The position numbers and the translations under genes are program-made. DNA of 15,252 nt from Myxococcales bacterium. GTDB taxonomy: Bacteria > Myxococcota_A > Polyangia > Haliangiales > J016. The stretch is taken from NCBI GenBank assembly GCA_014238595.1, contig JABAAV010000033.1, positions 1 through 15,252 of the forward strand, given 5' to 3'. Under the pieces are notes generated by a model. The model searched no databases. It was not told the DNA's origin and saw nothing but the letters and a program-made list of their open reading frames with translations. Positions 6,775 through 14,230 of this stretch are shown here, piece after piece (positions within the stretch are counted from its first letter, which is position 1; each line of letters opens with the position of its first letter).

Positions 6775-8049
6775 ATGACCGAATTACCATTAGAGCAACA
6801 AAGTAGTCGTTCACGGCCATGGTCCGTGATGGCTACTGTTTCTATTGCTGATACCTTGCTTGGACAATCTATGGGATATCTTTGGATCGAAGGTGAAGTC
6901 GCTTCGGTATCTAAAGCCGCGAGCGGACATCTCTATTTTACATTGAAAGATAAGAAAGCACAGCTTTCTGCAGTCATGTGGAGCAGTCATGTACAGCGGT
7001 CTGTGAATATTGAACAGGGAAGTTTTGTTTGTTGTTATGGGAAACTAGGTATTTATTCTGGTTCTGGTCGTTTTCAATATTATGTACAACAAATTATTTT
7101 AGCCGGTGTTGGTACGGATGCGCGTATGCTTGCTGCCCTTAAAAAAAAGCTTCAGGATGAAGGGTTATTTGATCAAGATCGAAAAAAACCATTACCATTT
7201 ATTCCAACGCGTGTTGGTATTGTTACCTCAAGAGTAGGTGCCGCGTTACATGATATCGTTCGTATCATATCTGTACGATTTCCTGTGCCGATATTGGTTG
7301 CTGATACCTTAGTTCAAGGACATGAAGCACCTGTTCAGATTGTTCGTTCAATAAACAAAATAGCCACACATGATGTCGATGTTATTATTCTTAGTCGTGG
7401 TGGTGGCTCTGCAGAAGAATTGGCTGCATTTAATCATGAAGACGTTGTTCGTGCCATTGCTGATTGTAAGATCCCTGTCATCAGTGCTGTCGGACACGAA
7501 ACCGATACAAGCTTAACCGACTATGTGGCCGATCACACAGCATCAACACCATCCAATGCCGCAGAAATAGTTGTACCTGTTCAGAGAGATTTATATGCTC
7601 TGCTTTGCAGGGAACAAGACAGATTGTCGAGTGATATAAAGCATTGTTTTGCTGAAGCACGGTATGGGTTAGAGCATCGAACGACACAGATAAACTATGC
7701 TATTGAAAAACTGATACATCATCATTCACAACGGCTCAATAAACAAGAAAAAAATCTTTCGGGTGTAGATCCGATGCATCGTATGAAGCGTGTGAAAGCA
7801 CGTTTAATGCAGTTGTCTCAACGACAAACCAGTGCGATGGCACAAAAACTTTATGATCAGAAAACATATTTTCTTCAACTGGCCTCTCGTCTTGATGCGA
7901 TGAATCCACTTGATGTTTTAGATAGAGGTTATTCGATTGTAACAAAGAAAGACACAGTGATTCATCAAGCCTCTCAATTGTCTAAAGGAGATAATATTTC
8001 GATACAGGTATCACAGGGAAAGATTGAAGCAACGGTGCGAAAAATTTGA
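6775..8049 (+). CDS. xseA: Exodeoxyribonuclease VII large subunit
   Basis: XseA is the catalytic subunit of exonuclease VII, which with the small subunit XseB degrades single-stranded DNA from both ends. The N-terminal OB-fold is seen at about residues 17-115, with YLWIEGEVASVSKAASGHLYFTLKD as the DNA-binding hallmark. The nuclease core carries RVGIVTS, LSRGGGSAEELAAFNHE near 205-221 and GHETDTSLTDYVADHTASTPSNAAE near 239-263. A long helical, coiled-coil-like region follows, and the C-terminal LDRGYSIVTKKD segment closes the protein. From ATG 6775 it has 424 residues, and its N-terminus then matches other XseA proteins. The frame is open back to ATG 6685, but those 30 extra residues do not look like XseA. 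GGAG touches the 6775 ATG directly, too close for normal pairing. It overlaps or nearly abuts aroE. xseB is not in the window. Confidence 0.95.
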   Translation: MTELPLEQQSSRSRPWSVMATVSIADTLLGQSMGYLWIEGEVASVSKAASGHLYFTLKDKKAQLSAVMWSSHVQRSVNIEQGSFVCCYGKLGIYSGSGRFQYYVQQIILAGVGTDARMLAALKKKLQDEGLFDQDRKKPLPFIPTRVGIVTSRVGAALHDIVRIISVRFPVPILVADTLVQGHEAPVQIVRSINKIATHDVDVIILSRGGGSAEELAAFNHEDVVRAIADCKIPVISAVGHETDTSLTDYVADHTASTPSNAAEIVVPVQRDLYALLCREQDRLSSDIKHCFAEARYGLEHRTTQINYAIEKLIHHHSQRLNKQEKNLSGVDPMHRMKRVKARLMQLSQRQTSAMAQKLYDQKTYFLQLASRLDAMNPLDVLDRGYSIVTKKDTVIHQASQLSKGDNISIQVSQGKIEATVRKI

Positions 8050-8072
8050 TATCACAACAAACAATTCTTGAG

Positions 8073-8882
8073 ATGTCTTCTCAACATAATTGGATTGCCG
8101 TAATAGGTTTTCCGATTGAACATAGTCTGTCACCATCTCTTTATGAAGCAGCATTTGTTTCTATGAAGAAACAAGGGGTATGTTTTCCCGTGTTGGTTTC
8201 TCCAGATAATCTCTATCAAACAGTCGAATTATTTCGAAAAAATAAACCACGTGGATTTAGTGTGACGATGCCGCATAAAGAAAAAATTATTGCTTATCTT
8301 GATAAGCTTTCCCCGATGGCTGAAAAAATCGGTGCAGTCAATTGTGTTGTTTGTTCTCAAGGATTGTTAATAGGTCATAATACGGATGCGCCTGCTTTTA
8401 TAAACAGTCTTCGAGATTCTTTGGGGTCACCTTTATTAGGTAAAAAGATACTTCTTCTTGGTGCAGGCGGTGTGGCACGTGCTTGTTATTATAGCCTTAT
8501 TAATGAAGGGGCAGATGTTAGTGTTGTGGCACGTAACACCACGAAAATTGATTGGATCAAAGCGTTAGATTGGAATCAATTAAAGAATGAATCATCTTCA
8601 TGGGAGGTTATTGTTGATTGTACGTCGTTAGGACAAGGTGGTGATTGCATAGATCTCAATTGGTTTCCTGATCTTGAATGTGTCATGTCGCTAACTTATC
8701 ATCAAGATAATGCATTGCTAATGAATGCTCGGAACAAAAACTACAAGACAATCAATGGACTTGATATGTTTGTTTTACAAGGTGCTCATGCTCTTTCTTT
8801 ATGGATGGGACACCCCATTGCTCATCATGTTATTTCTGCCATGAAACAATCTCTTGTCAATCAATTAAAAAGCTCATCTTAA
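8073..8882 (+). CDS. aroE: Shikimate dehydrogenase (divergent)
   Basis: AroE reduces 3-dehydroshikimate to shikimate with NADPH in aromatic amino acid synthesis. Numbering from ATG 8073 (269 residues, close to the 272 of E. coli): the shikimate-binding HSLSPS is at 17-22, catalytic Lys69 in VTMPHKEK, Asn90 in GAVNCV, and catalytic Asp105 in HNTDAPAF. The nucleotide-binding GAGGVARA is at 130-137 and QGAHALSLWMG at 236-246. Some normally conserved positions differ: the NADP-selecting NRT triad reads ARN (153-155), and the DxVYxPxxTPLL segment reads SLTYHQDNALLM (205-216). Catalytic residues are kept, so it may still work, perhaps with altered cofactor preference. A TTG at 8046, overlapping the xseA stop by four bases, would add nine residues; neither start has a convincing Shine-Dalgarno. 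The Gfo/Idh gene follows after seven bases. Confidence 0.9.
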   Translation: MSSQHNWIAVIGFPIEHSLSPSLYEAAFVSMKKQGVCFPVLVSPDNLYQTVELFRKNKPRGFSVTMPHKEKIIAYLDKLSPMAEKIGAVNCVVCSQGLLIGHNTDAPAFINSLRDSLGSPLLGKKILLLGAGGVARACYYSLINEGADVSVVARNTTKIDWIKALDWNQLKNESSSWEVIVDCTSLGQGGDCIDLNWFPDLECVMSLTYHQDNALLMNARNKNYKTINGLDMFVLQGAHALSLWMGHPIAHHVISAMKQSLVNQLKSSS

Positions 8883-8889
8883 TAGATTC

Positions 8890-9882
8890 ATGAGGGAAGA
8901 TAAAATAGGAATTGCCGTTATCGGAATTGGTTCTTGGGGGAAAAATTATGTGCGAATTTTTTCAAAACACCCACAATGTCGCTTGGTATTTGTTTGTGAT
9001 CCGAATAGAGACACTTGGCATTTTGCTAAACAACAAGTACCTGATGTTAAAACCACAGTGGATTTTGAAGAAATTCTTTCCTGTGATGATGTAGATGCTA
9101 TTGTTTTGGCTACACCAGCCTCTTTGCATCATAAACTGGCATTACAAAGTCTTAAAAAAAATAAACACATTCTTATTGAAAAACCCATTGCTTTTTCTTA
9201 CCAAGAAGTTTGTTCTATAGCTAATGCATCAGGAGATTGTGTTGTGATGCCAAGCTATGTTTTAGGATTTCATCATGGATTTTTGAAATTTCTTTCTATT
9301 GTACAATCACCTGATTTTGGAACAATTCAATGGATCGAAACATTTCGAACTCAATGGGGCAAAGTAAGAAATGTTGAAAATGTTCTTTATAGTTTTGCTC
9401 CGCATGATTTGTTTATGCTCTCTGTTCTTTTAAAAGAACTTCCTCTGTCAGTATCTGCTTTTGGAAGTGCTGTGATTCTTCCACAACGCATCGATAGTGC
9501 TCATGCTCATTTTACTTGGAACAATAATATATGTGCAGATGTTTGTGTATCCTGGATTTCTTTATATAAACAGCGAACGATCAAAGTTGGTTCAAATACT
9601 AAATTAGTGTGTCTCGATTTTTTAAAAAACACAATTCGTATTTCTTCTTACCCGAAGCATAATGAAACAGTTCATGAATCAGATTTTGTTAACGAAGAAA
9701 TTTTATTGAAAGAATCGAAGCCACTTGATATACAGTGTGACTTTTTTATTCGTTGTATTTTACAACAAATTCCTCCACCAATAACTATAGATACAGCTTG
9801 TCATGTGGCAATGATGTTAGAAAAAACACAACAAGCAATGATGTTAGAAAAAACAATTACATTCCATAGTTGCAATGATTGA
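8890..9882 (+). CDS. Gfo/Idh/MocA family NAD(P)-dependent oxidoreductase
   Basis: Members of this family oxidise or reduce sugars, sugar nucleotides, inositols and related compounds. The N-terminal Rossmann fold is seen with GIGSWG at residues 12-17, VCDPN at 35-39, ATPASLHH at 74-81 and the family signature EKP at 97-99. The C-terminal domain has PHD at 171-173, where the catalytic histidine of many members lies. The GSWGKNYVRIF start and general layout recall WlbA/WbpB-like enzymes that act on UDP-sugars, but the substrate cannot be read from sequence. At 330 residues the length is usual. The last 25 residues contain an in-frame tandem duplication of nine codons (AMMLEKTQQ then AMMLEKT). 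The gene lies seven bases after aroE, probably in one transcript with xseA and aroE, and converges on the Tad operon. Confidence 0.9.
   Translation: MREDKIGIAVIGIGSWGKNYVRIFSKHPQCRLVFVCDPNRDTWHFAKQQVPDVKTTVDFEEILSCDDVDAIVLATPASLHHKLALQSLKKNKHILIEKPIAFSYQEVCSIANASGDCVVMPSYVLGFHHGFLKFLSIVQSPDFGTIQWIETFRTQWGKVRNVENVLYSFAPHDLFMLSVLLKELPLSVSAFGSAVILPQRIDSAHAHFTWNNNICADVCVSWISLYKQRTIKVGSNTKLVCLDFLKNTIRISSYPKHNETVHESDFVNEEILLKESKPLDIQCDFFIRCILQQIPPPITIDTACHVAMMLEKTQQAMMLEKTITFHSCND
9808..9855 (+). repeat. 27-base-period in-frame tandem duplication at the oxidoreductase 3' end
   Basis: A 21-base sequence at 9808-9828 recurs without mismatch at 9835-9855, separated by CAACAA. The period is 27 bases, so the reading frame is kept and nine codons are duplicated. 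The lack of mismatches suggests a recent slippage event. Confidence 0.95.
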
Positions 9883-9904
9883 TGTTTTTGATGACTAATA
9901 AAAA

Positions 9905-10177
9905 TTAACGTGTTTTCAGAATTGAAGTACCACCAGATCGTATATTTGTCTTTTGTGATTTGGATTGTCTCTCCAGTCCATTGATAGCACTAGAAGCATC
10001 TTTTCCGTAAAACAAAGATGCTTGTGTTGATGAATCGCCTTTGCCTTGTTGGATTTGAAGTTCAAAAGCCTTTTTGAATGCAAATCCTGTATTCTCCGAA
10101 AGATATCGTGGACGGCATCCTGATATAGCGCTAAGTATAAATACGAGTAATATAAATTTATAAAAATGATGTGTCAT
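9905..10177 (-). CDS. Small lipoprotein closing the Tad operon
   Basis: This 90-residue protein starts with a short basic/hydrophobic signal (KFILLVFILSAISGC) whose lipobox ISGC predicts lipid attachment at Cys21; Arg at position +2 does not suggest inner-membrane retention, so the outer membrane is likely. The mature part holds TGFAFKKAFELQIQQ at 30-44 and YGKDASSAINGLERQ at 57-71. From memory, small lipoproteins at the ends of Tad loci often carry a similar pattern (a Gly-x-Ala-hydrophobic stretch followed by Gln, and a later Gly-x-x-Ala segment), so I infer a Tad accessory lipoprotein, perhaps helping the outer-membrane complex. TCTCCTA at 10184-10190 on the plus strand gives a strong Shine-Dalgarno (TAGGAGA) six bases before the ATG. 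It follows tadD by 27 bases and converges on the oxidoreductase gene. Confidence 0.75.
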   Translation of the reverse strand: MTHHFYKFILLVFILSAISGCRPRYLSENTGFAFKKAFELQIQQGKGDSSTQASLFYGKDASSAINGLERQSKSQKTNIRSGGTSILKTR

Positions 10178-10196
10178 TTAGATTCTCCTAATGTTT

Positions 10197-10212
10197 AACT
10201 ATCATTATAGTT
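10197..10212. repeat. Small perfect inverted repeat over the tadD stop codon
   Basis: AACTAT, CATT, ATAGTT: a six-base stem with a four-base loop at the tadD stop codon, between tadD and the lipoprotein gene. It is AT-only apart from one pair and has no adjacent T-run on the transcribed side, so it is a weak hairpin at most. Confidence 0.3.
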
Positions 10213-10912
10213 TATTTTTCAATTGTTGTGATTGTTTACGTAACTGTTCGGCTTGGTTAGATTTGTTTTTGTATTGATAAATCAGCGCGAGATTCTTAAG
10301 CGTATCGATTTCAGAATTGACAGTGCGAAACATCCGTTTTGCTTTGTCCATTTCGTTCCGTTTTCCATAAGCAAATCCTAAATTATTATAAGCGATAGAT
10401 AGCGATGGATCGAGTGCTAACGCCATTTCTAATTCTCGAATAGCGTCATCTATTTTTCCTGATAAATAGAGCGAAAACCCTAAATTATTGTGATAATCAG
10501 CGCGTTGTGGTTGATATGTAATAGATTTTCGATGATAGAATAAGGCTTGATCGGGTTTTCGCTGTAGATCATACAAAATAGCGATGCCAGCACAAACTTT
10601 GGGATTTTCAGGATGCCGTTGAAGAATTTGTAAAAAATGTTTTTCAGCTTGTGGATAAAGACCAAGATCTCGGAAAACGGTTGCATAGAGAATATGGGCT
10701 TCAACATTGTTAGGATCGTTAACTAATGTTCTTCTTAACAGTGGAATTGCTGCTTCTAGCGCACCTTTTTTGATATAGATTTGTGCAATCTCTAAAGGAA
10801 GCGTTTTAGATGCCTGCTGTAATGTTGTGTCATGTTGTGTCGCAGAACAGCCAAAATTCAGGCTTAACACAAGCACGCAGAGACAACTGCAGAGACAACT
10901 AAAGTGACGCAC
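10205..10912 (-). CDS. tadD: Tad pilus assembly TPR protein TadD
   Basis: TadD is the TPR-repeat lipoprotein of Tad/Flp pilus systems and is thought to help secretin assembly at the outer membrane. The 235-residue protein has an N-terminal signal sequence rich in Cys (residues 5-12 read SCLCSCLC) ending in LNFGC. Cys22 is the likely lipidation site, although Asn at -3 makes the lipobox poor. About five TPR units follow from residue 36 to 205; the clearest are AHILYATVFRDLGLYPQAEKHF (starting at 72), HNNLGFSLYLSGKIDDAI and AYNNLGFAYGKRNEMDKA. The tail is charged and helical. The start is GTG at 10912, inside the end of tadC with a 14-base overlap; GGAG lies four bases upstream of it. The position after tadC is the usual one for tadD. 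Confidence 0.88.
   Translation of the reverse strand: MRHFSCLCSCLCVLVLSLNFGCSATQHDTTLQQASKTLPLEIAQIYIKKGALEAAIPLLRRTLVNDPNNVEAHILYATVFRDLGLYPQAEKHFLQILQRHPENPKVCAGIAILYDLQRKPDQALFYHRKSITYQPQRADYHNNLGFSLYLSGKIDDAIRELEMALALDPSLSIAYNNLGFAYGKRNEMDKAKRMFRTVNSEIDTLKNLALIYQYKNKSNQAEQLRKQSQQLKNKL
10822..10841. repeat. Two perfect 10-base tandem copies inside tadD
   Basis: ATGTTGTGTC occurs twice head to tail. The unit is not a multiple of three, so gain or loss of a copy would shift the tadD frame just after the predicted lipidation site. Confidence 0.9.
10877..10900. repeat. Two perfect 12-base tandem copies in the tadD signal sequence
   Basis: GCAGAGACAACT occurs twice head to tail. On the minus strand it encodes SCLC twice in the TadD signal peptide. 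The copy at 10889-10900 also supplies two bases of the tadC stop codon, so the duplication lengthens the region just past the tadC/tadD overlap. Confidence 0.95.
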
Positions 10913-11930
10913 CTAACTCCATAATCGGTGGCCCCAATAATAACACCATAGATACAGGCATAAAAAACAGGGTCAGTGGCAATGTAATTTTAGCAGAGAG
11001 TGCTCCTGCGGTTTCTTCAATTTTGCTCAACTGTGATCTCCGTGATGATTGGATGTAATTTTCAAGGCTTTCTGTAATGGGGGCACCCAATCCATCTGCT
11101 TGAGATAATACACTACAGAGCGTTTCAATTTCTTCAACTTGGGTTCGTGTTGCTAGATTTTTTAGTGCAATTGCTAATGGAACATGAGCGGCAATTTCTA
11201 TGGAGGTTATTCGAAGTTCTTCAGCGATTGTTGGAGCAGCTTTTCTCAGATCTCCTCCAATGCGTTCGAATGAGTCGTTGAGTGAAAGACCTGAATCAAC
11301 ACAGGTTAGTAACAAATCTACTGTTAGGGGTAGTTCTTTGCGGAGTTTAACCGATCGAGATTCACTTTTGTTTTTTAAATACATGGTAGGCAGAATGAAA
11401 CAACCGATCAAAACAACAGAGCCGATGACTGTAAGGAGAAATCCCTCAAGAATAAATAAACAAATGAATGAAATAGGAAGGGCGATGAGGGTAAATTTTG
11501 CTTTTTCTTGTGTAAATTGGAGTACAGGATCCTCACCGACATAACCTGCTCTGAGGAGTGTTTTTTGAAGTGACATTAACTGTTCTTTGTTTTTTGGATA
11601 TAATTTTTGGGATAATATTTTAATCAATTTCTGCCATATGAATGAGGTGATACCAATCTGTGAGATCTTGTTTTGTGATTCCTCATCCTGTGAGTCATAG
11701 TCTTGTAATATTGTATTTTCAGACATAGGATCATACATTTGTGATTCAATTGAAGATTTTATGGCTTGAATCTTTTTACTCCGAGCACTTTTCAAGATTA
11801 TGATCGAGATTATTAAAGAAACGCTTGAAAACAATAATGCCATTAGGGTGATATTTTCTTCAGATTGAACTTTAAATATCAAGCCATCAAGCCAGTTATC
11901 AAACCATGCAATGATTATATTATTTATCAT
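10899..11930 (-). CDS. tadC: Tad pilus inner-membrane platform protein TadC
   Basis: TadC is one of the two polytopic proteins that form the inner-membrane platform of the Tad machine, paired with TadB and driven by the TadA ATPase. The 343-residue protein has an early membrane segment at about 28-47, a charged, Ser/Asp/Gln-rich linker at 50-95, and two further membrane segments near 145-163 and 165-183. The type II secretion F (T2SSF) domain spans about 198-325, with LPLTVDLLLTCVDSGLSLNDSF and ADGLGAPITESLENYIQSSR as hallmarks. The last membrane segment is near 315-334. AGGA six bases before the ATG gives a good ribosome-binding site. It starts 12 bases after tadB and overlaps tadD by 14 bases. 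Confidence 0.93.
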   Translation of the reverse strand: MINNIIIAWFDNWLDGLIFKVQSEENITLMALLFSSVSLIISIIILKSARSKKIQAIKSSIESQMYDPMSENTILQDYDSQDEESQNKISQIGITSFIWQKLIKILSQKLYPKNKEQLMSLQKTLLRAGYVGEDPVLQFTQEKAKFTLIALPISFICLFILEGFLLTVIGSVVLIGCFILPTMYLKNKSESRSVKLRKELPLTVDLLLTCVDSGLSLNDSFERIGGDLRKAAPTIAEELRITSIEIAAHVPLAIALKNLATRTQVEEIETLCSVLSQADGLGAPITESLENYIQSSRRSQLSKIEETAGALSAKITLPLTLFFMPVSMVLLLGPPIMELGASL

Positions 11931-11942
11931 GTCATTTCCTGT

Positions 11943-12863
11943 CTATGAGTCTGAGATTTTTTTTGTCATATTACGAATGACCATGACACCTAAAAACCAC
12001 CAAAACGCTGATGCTGCCAGAAGTTTCAATCCACCTAATGTGCCAAACAGTTTATTGGCATAGTCTTCATCCATATAAGAAAAAAGAAGGACAAGTATTG
12101 GTGGCATGAGTGATAACATTTTTGCAGAGGCTCGTCCTTGAGCTGTTAACGCGAGTAATCGCAGTTTGTAGGATTTTCGTTCACGACCAAGGTTACTCAA
12201 TCGATCTAACACACTGATTAAATTTCCTCCGGTCATTTCTAAGGTAGATACCGCTACTGCAAATGCATTAATTGTGGGTAAATTCGGGACACGTTTCGAT
12301 AGACGATCCATACAAGCACTTAACGGTCTCCCTAACGAATGTTCTTCGACCACTTTTGTTAACTCCGTTGCAAGTGGTTCTTGAATTTCTTTGGCAGCAA
12401 GAGAAAGTGCTTTGGCTAACGAATGACCTGTTCGCAAGGAAAGAGAAATGAGTTCAATAGCTTGTGGCATCAAATCATCACAACGTTGTCGGTGTTTTTT
12501 GCGTGAAGTATAGATGTGATAGTATGGAATTCCTGCTCCGATCAATGAAAGGATTATTCCTATAATATGATCAGCAAAGGTTAACCCAAGCATCATGCCT
12601 GAAAATCCTGCACCAACAGTGTAGAAAATAAACAAAGAAACGGACCAATCGACGTGACTTTCCTCAAGAGAATTCGCCAGCAAGTTGTCCACTTGGAGAT
12701 CTTGTTTTAATAGCGATTCCTCCTCTTCTTTCTGCATCAAAGGAAGACGTTTTCGAAGAAGAGCTTGTCGCTCAAGGGTTTTGGTTTTTGCAAAAAGAGT
12801 GATGAACCCAAATCCACAAAGAACAGCTAAGAATGTAGTGACACCAAGAAAAGAGACAGACAT
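11943..12863 (-). CDS. tadB: Tad pilus inner-membrane platform protein TadB
   Basis: TadB pairs with TadC in the inner-membrane platform of the Tad pilus machine. The 306-residue protein has membrane segments near 4-24, 74-93, 97-117, 248-264 and 278-296. The T2SSF domain lies at about 131-255; ELISLSLRTGHSLAKALSLAAKEI and the family-typical EMTGGNLISVLDRLSNLGRER identify it. The linker at 25-72 is strongly charged. No clear Shine-Dalgarno precedes the ATG, which lies 12 bases after the cpaF stop, so re-initiation by ribosomes leaving cpaF is plausible. Confidence 0.94.
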   Translation of the reverse strand: MSVSFLGVTTFLAVLCGFGFITLFAKTKTLERQALLRKRLPLMQKEEEESLLKQDLQVDNLLANSLEESHVDWSVSLFIFYTVGAGFSGMMLGLTFADHIIGIILSLIGAGIPYYHIYTSRKKHRQRCDDLMPQAIELISLSLRTGHSLAKALSLAAKEIQEPLATELTKVVEEHSLGRPLSACMDRLSKRVPNLPTINAFAVAVSTLEMTGGNLISVLDRLSNLGRERKSYKLRLLALTAQGRASAKMLSLMPPILVLLFSYMDEDYANKLFGTLGGLKLLAASAFWWFLGVMVIRNMTKKISDS

Positions 12864-12875
12864 AAGAAAAAGTAC

Positions 12876-14225
12876 TTACCCAGATAAAAGTCCTGCATTA
12901 GAGAATCGTTCGGACAGCGTTGTTTTTGATTTTAGTACATGCCGTCCAGAAATGTTACCTTTTTTATCAACGTGATCAATATCAAAAGCAAAAATGGGTT
13001 GAATTTCAATGGATGCCCCATTAACTCCTGTAACTTCTGCAATTTCAGAAACACGACGGGATCCATCTTGATACCGTGAGACATGGATAATGACATGTAT
13101 CGCACTGGCAATCATTTCTGCCATTGTTGTTTCCGTTAGCGGTGTACCTGTCATACCAATCATGGTCATGAGTCGTCCGGTAACATCCTTTGCAGTATTG
13201 GCATGGATGGTCGCAAGTGATCCATCGTGACCTGTGTTCATGGCTTGTAACATGTCAAGAACCTCAGCACCACGAACCTCCCCGATAATAATTCGATCAG
13301 GACGCATCCGAAGTGAATTTTTTACCAAATCACGAATCGAAATTTCACCTTTTTGTTCTATGTTAGGAGGTCTTGATTCAAGTCGGACAGTATGTGGTTG
13401 TGATAAAGCCAGTTCTGCAGCATCTTCAATGGTGACGATTCGTTCATCGTCAGCAATATAAGAAGATAGAACATTGAGCATGGTTGTTTTTCCTGAACCT
13501 GTACCACCGGCAACCAAAATTGAAGCATGCGCACGAACAGCAGCAACCATATATTGTAAAATCTCTTTGGAGAGGACATTTCGTTCTATTAAGTTAGGAC
13601 CTGTGAAACGTTTTTTGCTAAATCGTCGAATAGATAATGAAGGGCCATCAAGTGCCAGTGGTGGTATAATGGCGTTAACACGAGACCCATCGTTAAGACG
13701 AGCATCGACCATAGGTGATGATTCATCAATACGTCGTCCAATTTGTGCTGTAATACGTTGAATGGTATGGAGTAAATGGGTGTTATCGCGGAAATATATA
13801 TTTGTTAATTCTAATTTTCCGTGACGTTCTATATATATTTTGCTGTATCCATTAACCAAAACATCGGTGATGGAATCATCGGCAAAGATTTTTTCTAACG
13901 GCCCATAGCCTATAATATCATTGAGCAAATCTTCAACAATACGATCTTGTTCATTTGGACTGAGTGCTACATCAGTCTCTTGTGCGACCTGTCTTAAAGC
14001 GTCTTCAAGTTTTTTTTTAGTTTGCTCTTGGGTAAGCCCCGCCATCTTTGTAAAATCAATGGAGTCAATAATTTGATTGTGAAGTTGTTGAACAAGTGCT
14101 TTAAGATCTTGTTCATTCAAATTTGATATTGATGCCGGTGTATTATCGTATTGATGCTGCGTGTTAGGCGTCGTTTTTGCAAATGGTCGCGTTTGAGGTT
14201 GTTTGATACGATTTGCAAGTTTCAT
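12876..14225 (-). CDS. cpaF: Tad pilus assembly ATPase TadA/CpaF
   Basis: This is the hexameric secretion ATPase (VirB11/GspE superfamily) that powers Tad pilus extension and, in some systems, retraction. In 449 residues the N-terminal helical domain (about 35-100) is followed by IIGYGPLEKIFADDSITDVLVNG at 105-126. The core carries Walker A GGTGSGKT at 240-247, an Asp-box at IVTIEDAAEL (263-272), Walker B RIIIGEVRG at 311-319 with catalytic Glu316, and the His-box TGHDGSLATIHANT at 331-344. All catalytic elements are intact. A run of nine adenines encodes Lys70-72. It starts five bases after cpaE and is followed 12 bases later by tadB. Confidence 0.96.
   Translation of the reverse strand: MKLANRIKQPQTRPFAKTTPNTQHQYDNTPASISNLNEQDLKALVQQLHNQIIDSIDFTKMAGLTQEQTKKKLEDALRQVAQETDVALSPNEQDRIVEDLLNDIIGYGPLEKIFADDSITDVLVNGYSKIYIERHGKLELTNIYFRDNTHLLHTIQRITAQIGRRIDESSPMVDARLNDGSRVNAIIPPLALDGPSLSIRRFSKKRFTGPNLIERNVLSKEILQYMVAAVRAHASILVAGGTGSGKTTMLNVLSSYIADDERIVTIEDAAELALSQPHTVRLESRPPNIEQKGEISIRDLVKNSLRMRPDRIIIGEVRGAEVLDMLQAMNTGHDGSLATIHANTAKDVTGRLMTMIGMTGTPLTETTMAEMIASAIHVIIHVSRYQDGSRRVSEIAEVTGVNGASIEIQPIFAFDIDHVDKKGNISGRHVLKSKTTLSERFSNAGLLSG
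14010..14018 (-). repeat. A9 homopolymer within cpaF
   Basis: Nine consecutive adenines on the coding strand encode three lysines at residues 70-72. Such tracts can cause polymerase slippage or be a sequencing-error hotspot. Confidence 0.9.
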
Positions 14226-14230
14226 GATAA

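Noticed and set aside
9883..9904. Terminator between the oxidoreductase and lipoprotein genes
   Set aside because: The 22-base gap has T- and A-rich runs but no GC-rich hairpin.
11200..11544. 114-codon open frame on the plus strand inside tadC
   Set aside because: It is antisense to a well-supported T2SSF gene and has no domain, ribosome-binding site or membrane logic of its own.
12685..12975. 96-codon plus-strand frame across the tadB/cpaF junction
   Set aside because: It is antisense to two recognised genes and has an arginine/serine-rich composition typical of a shadow frame.
13474..13761. 95-codon plus-strand frame inside cpaF
   Set aside because: It mirrors the conserved Walker A region of cpaF on the other strand; nothing supports independent coding.
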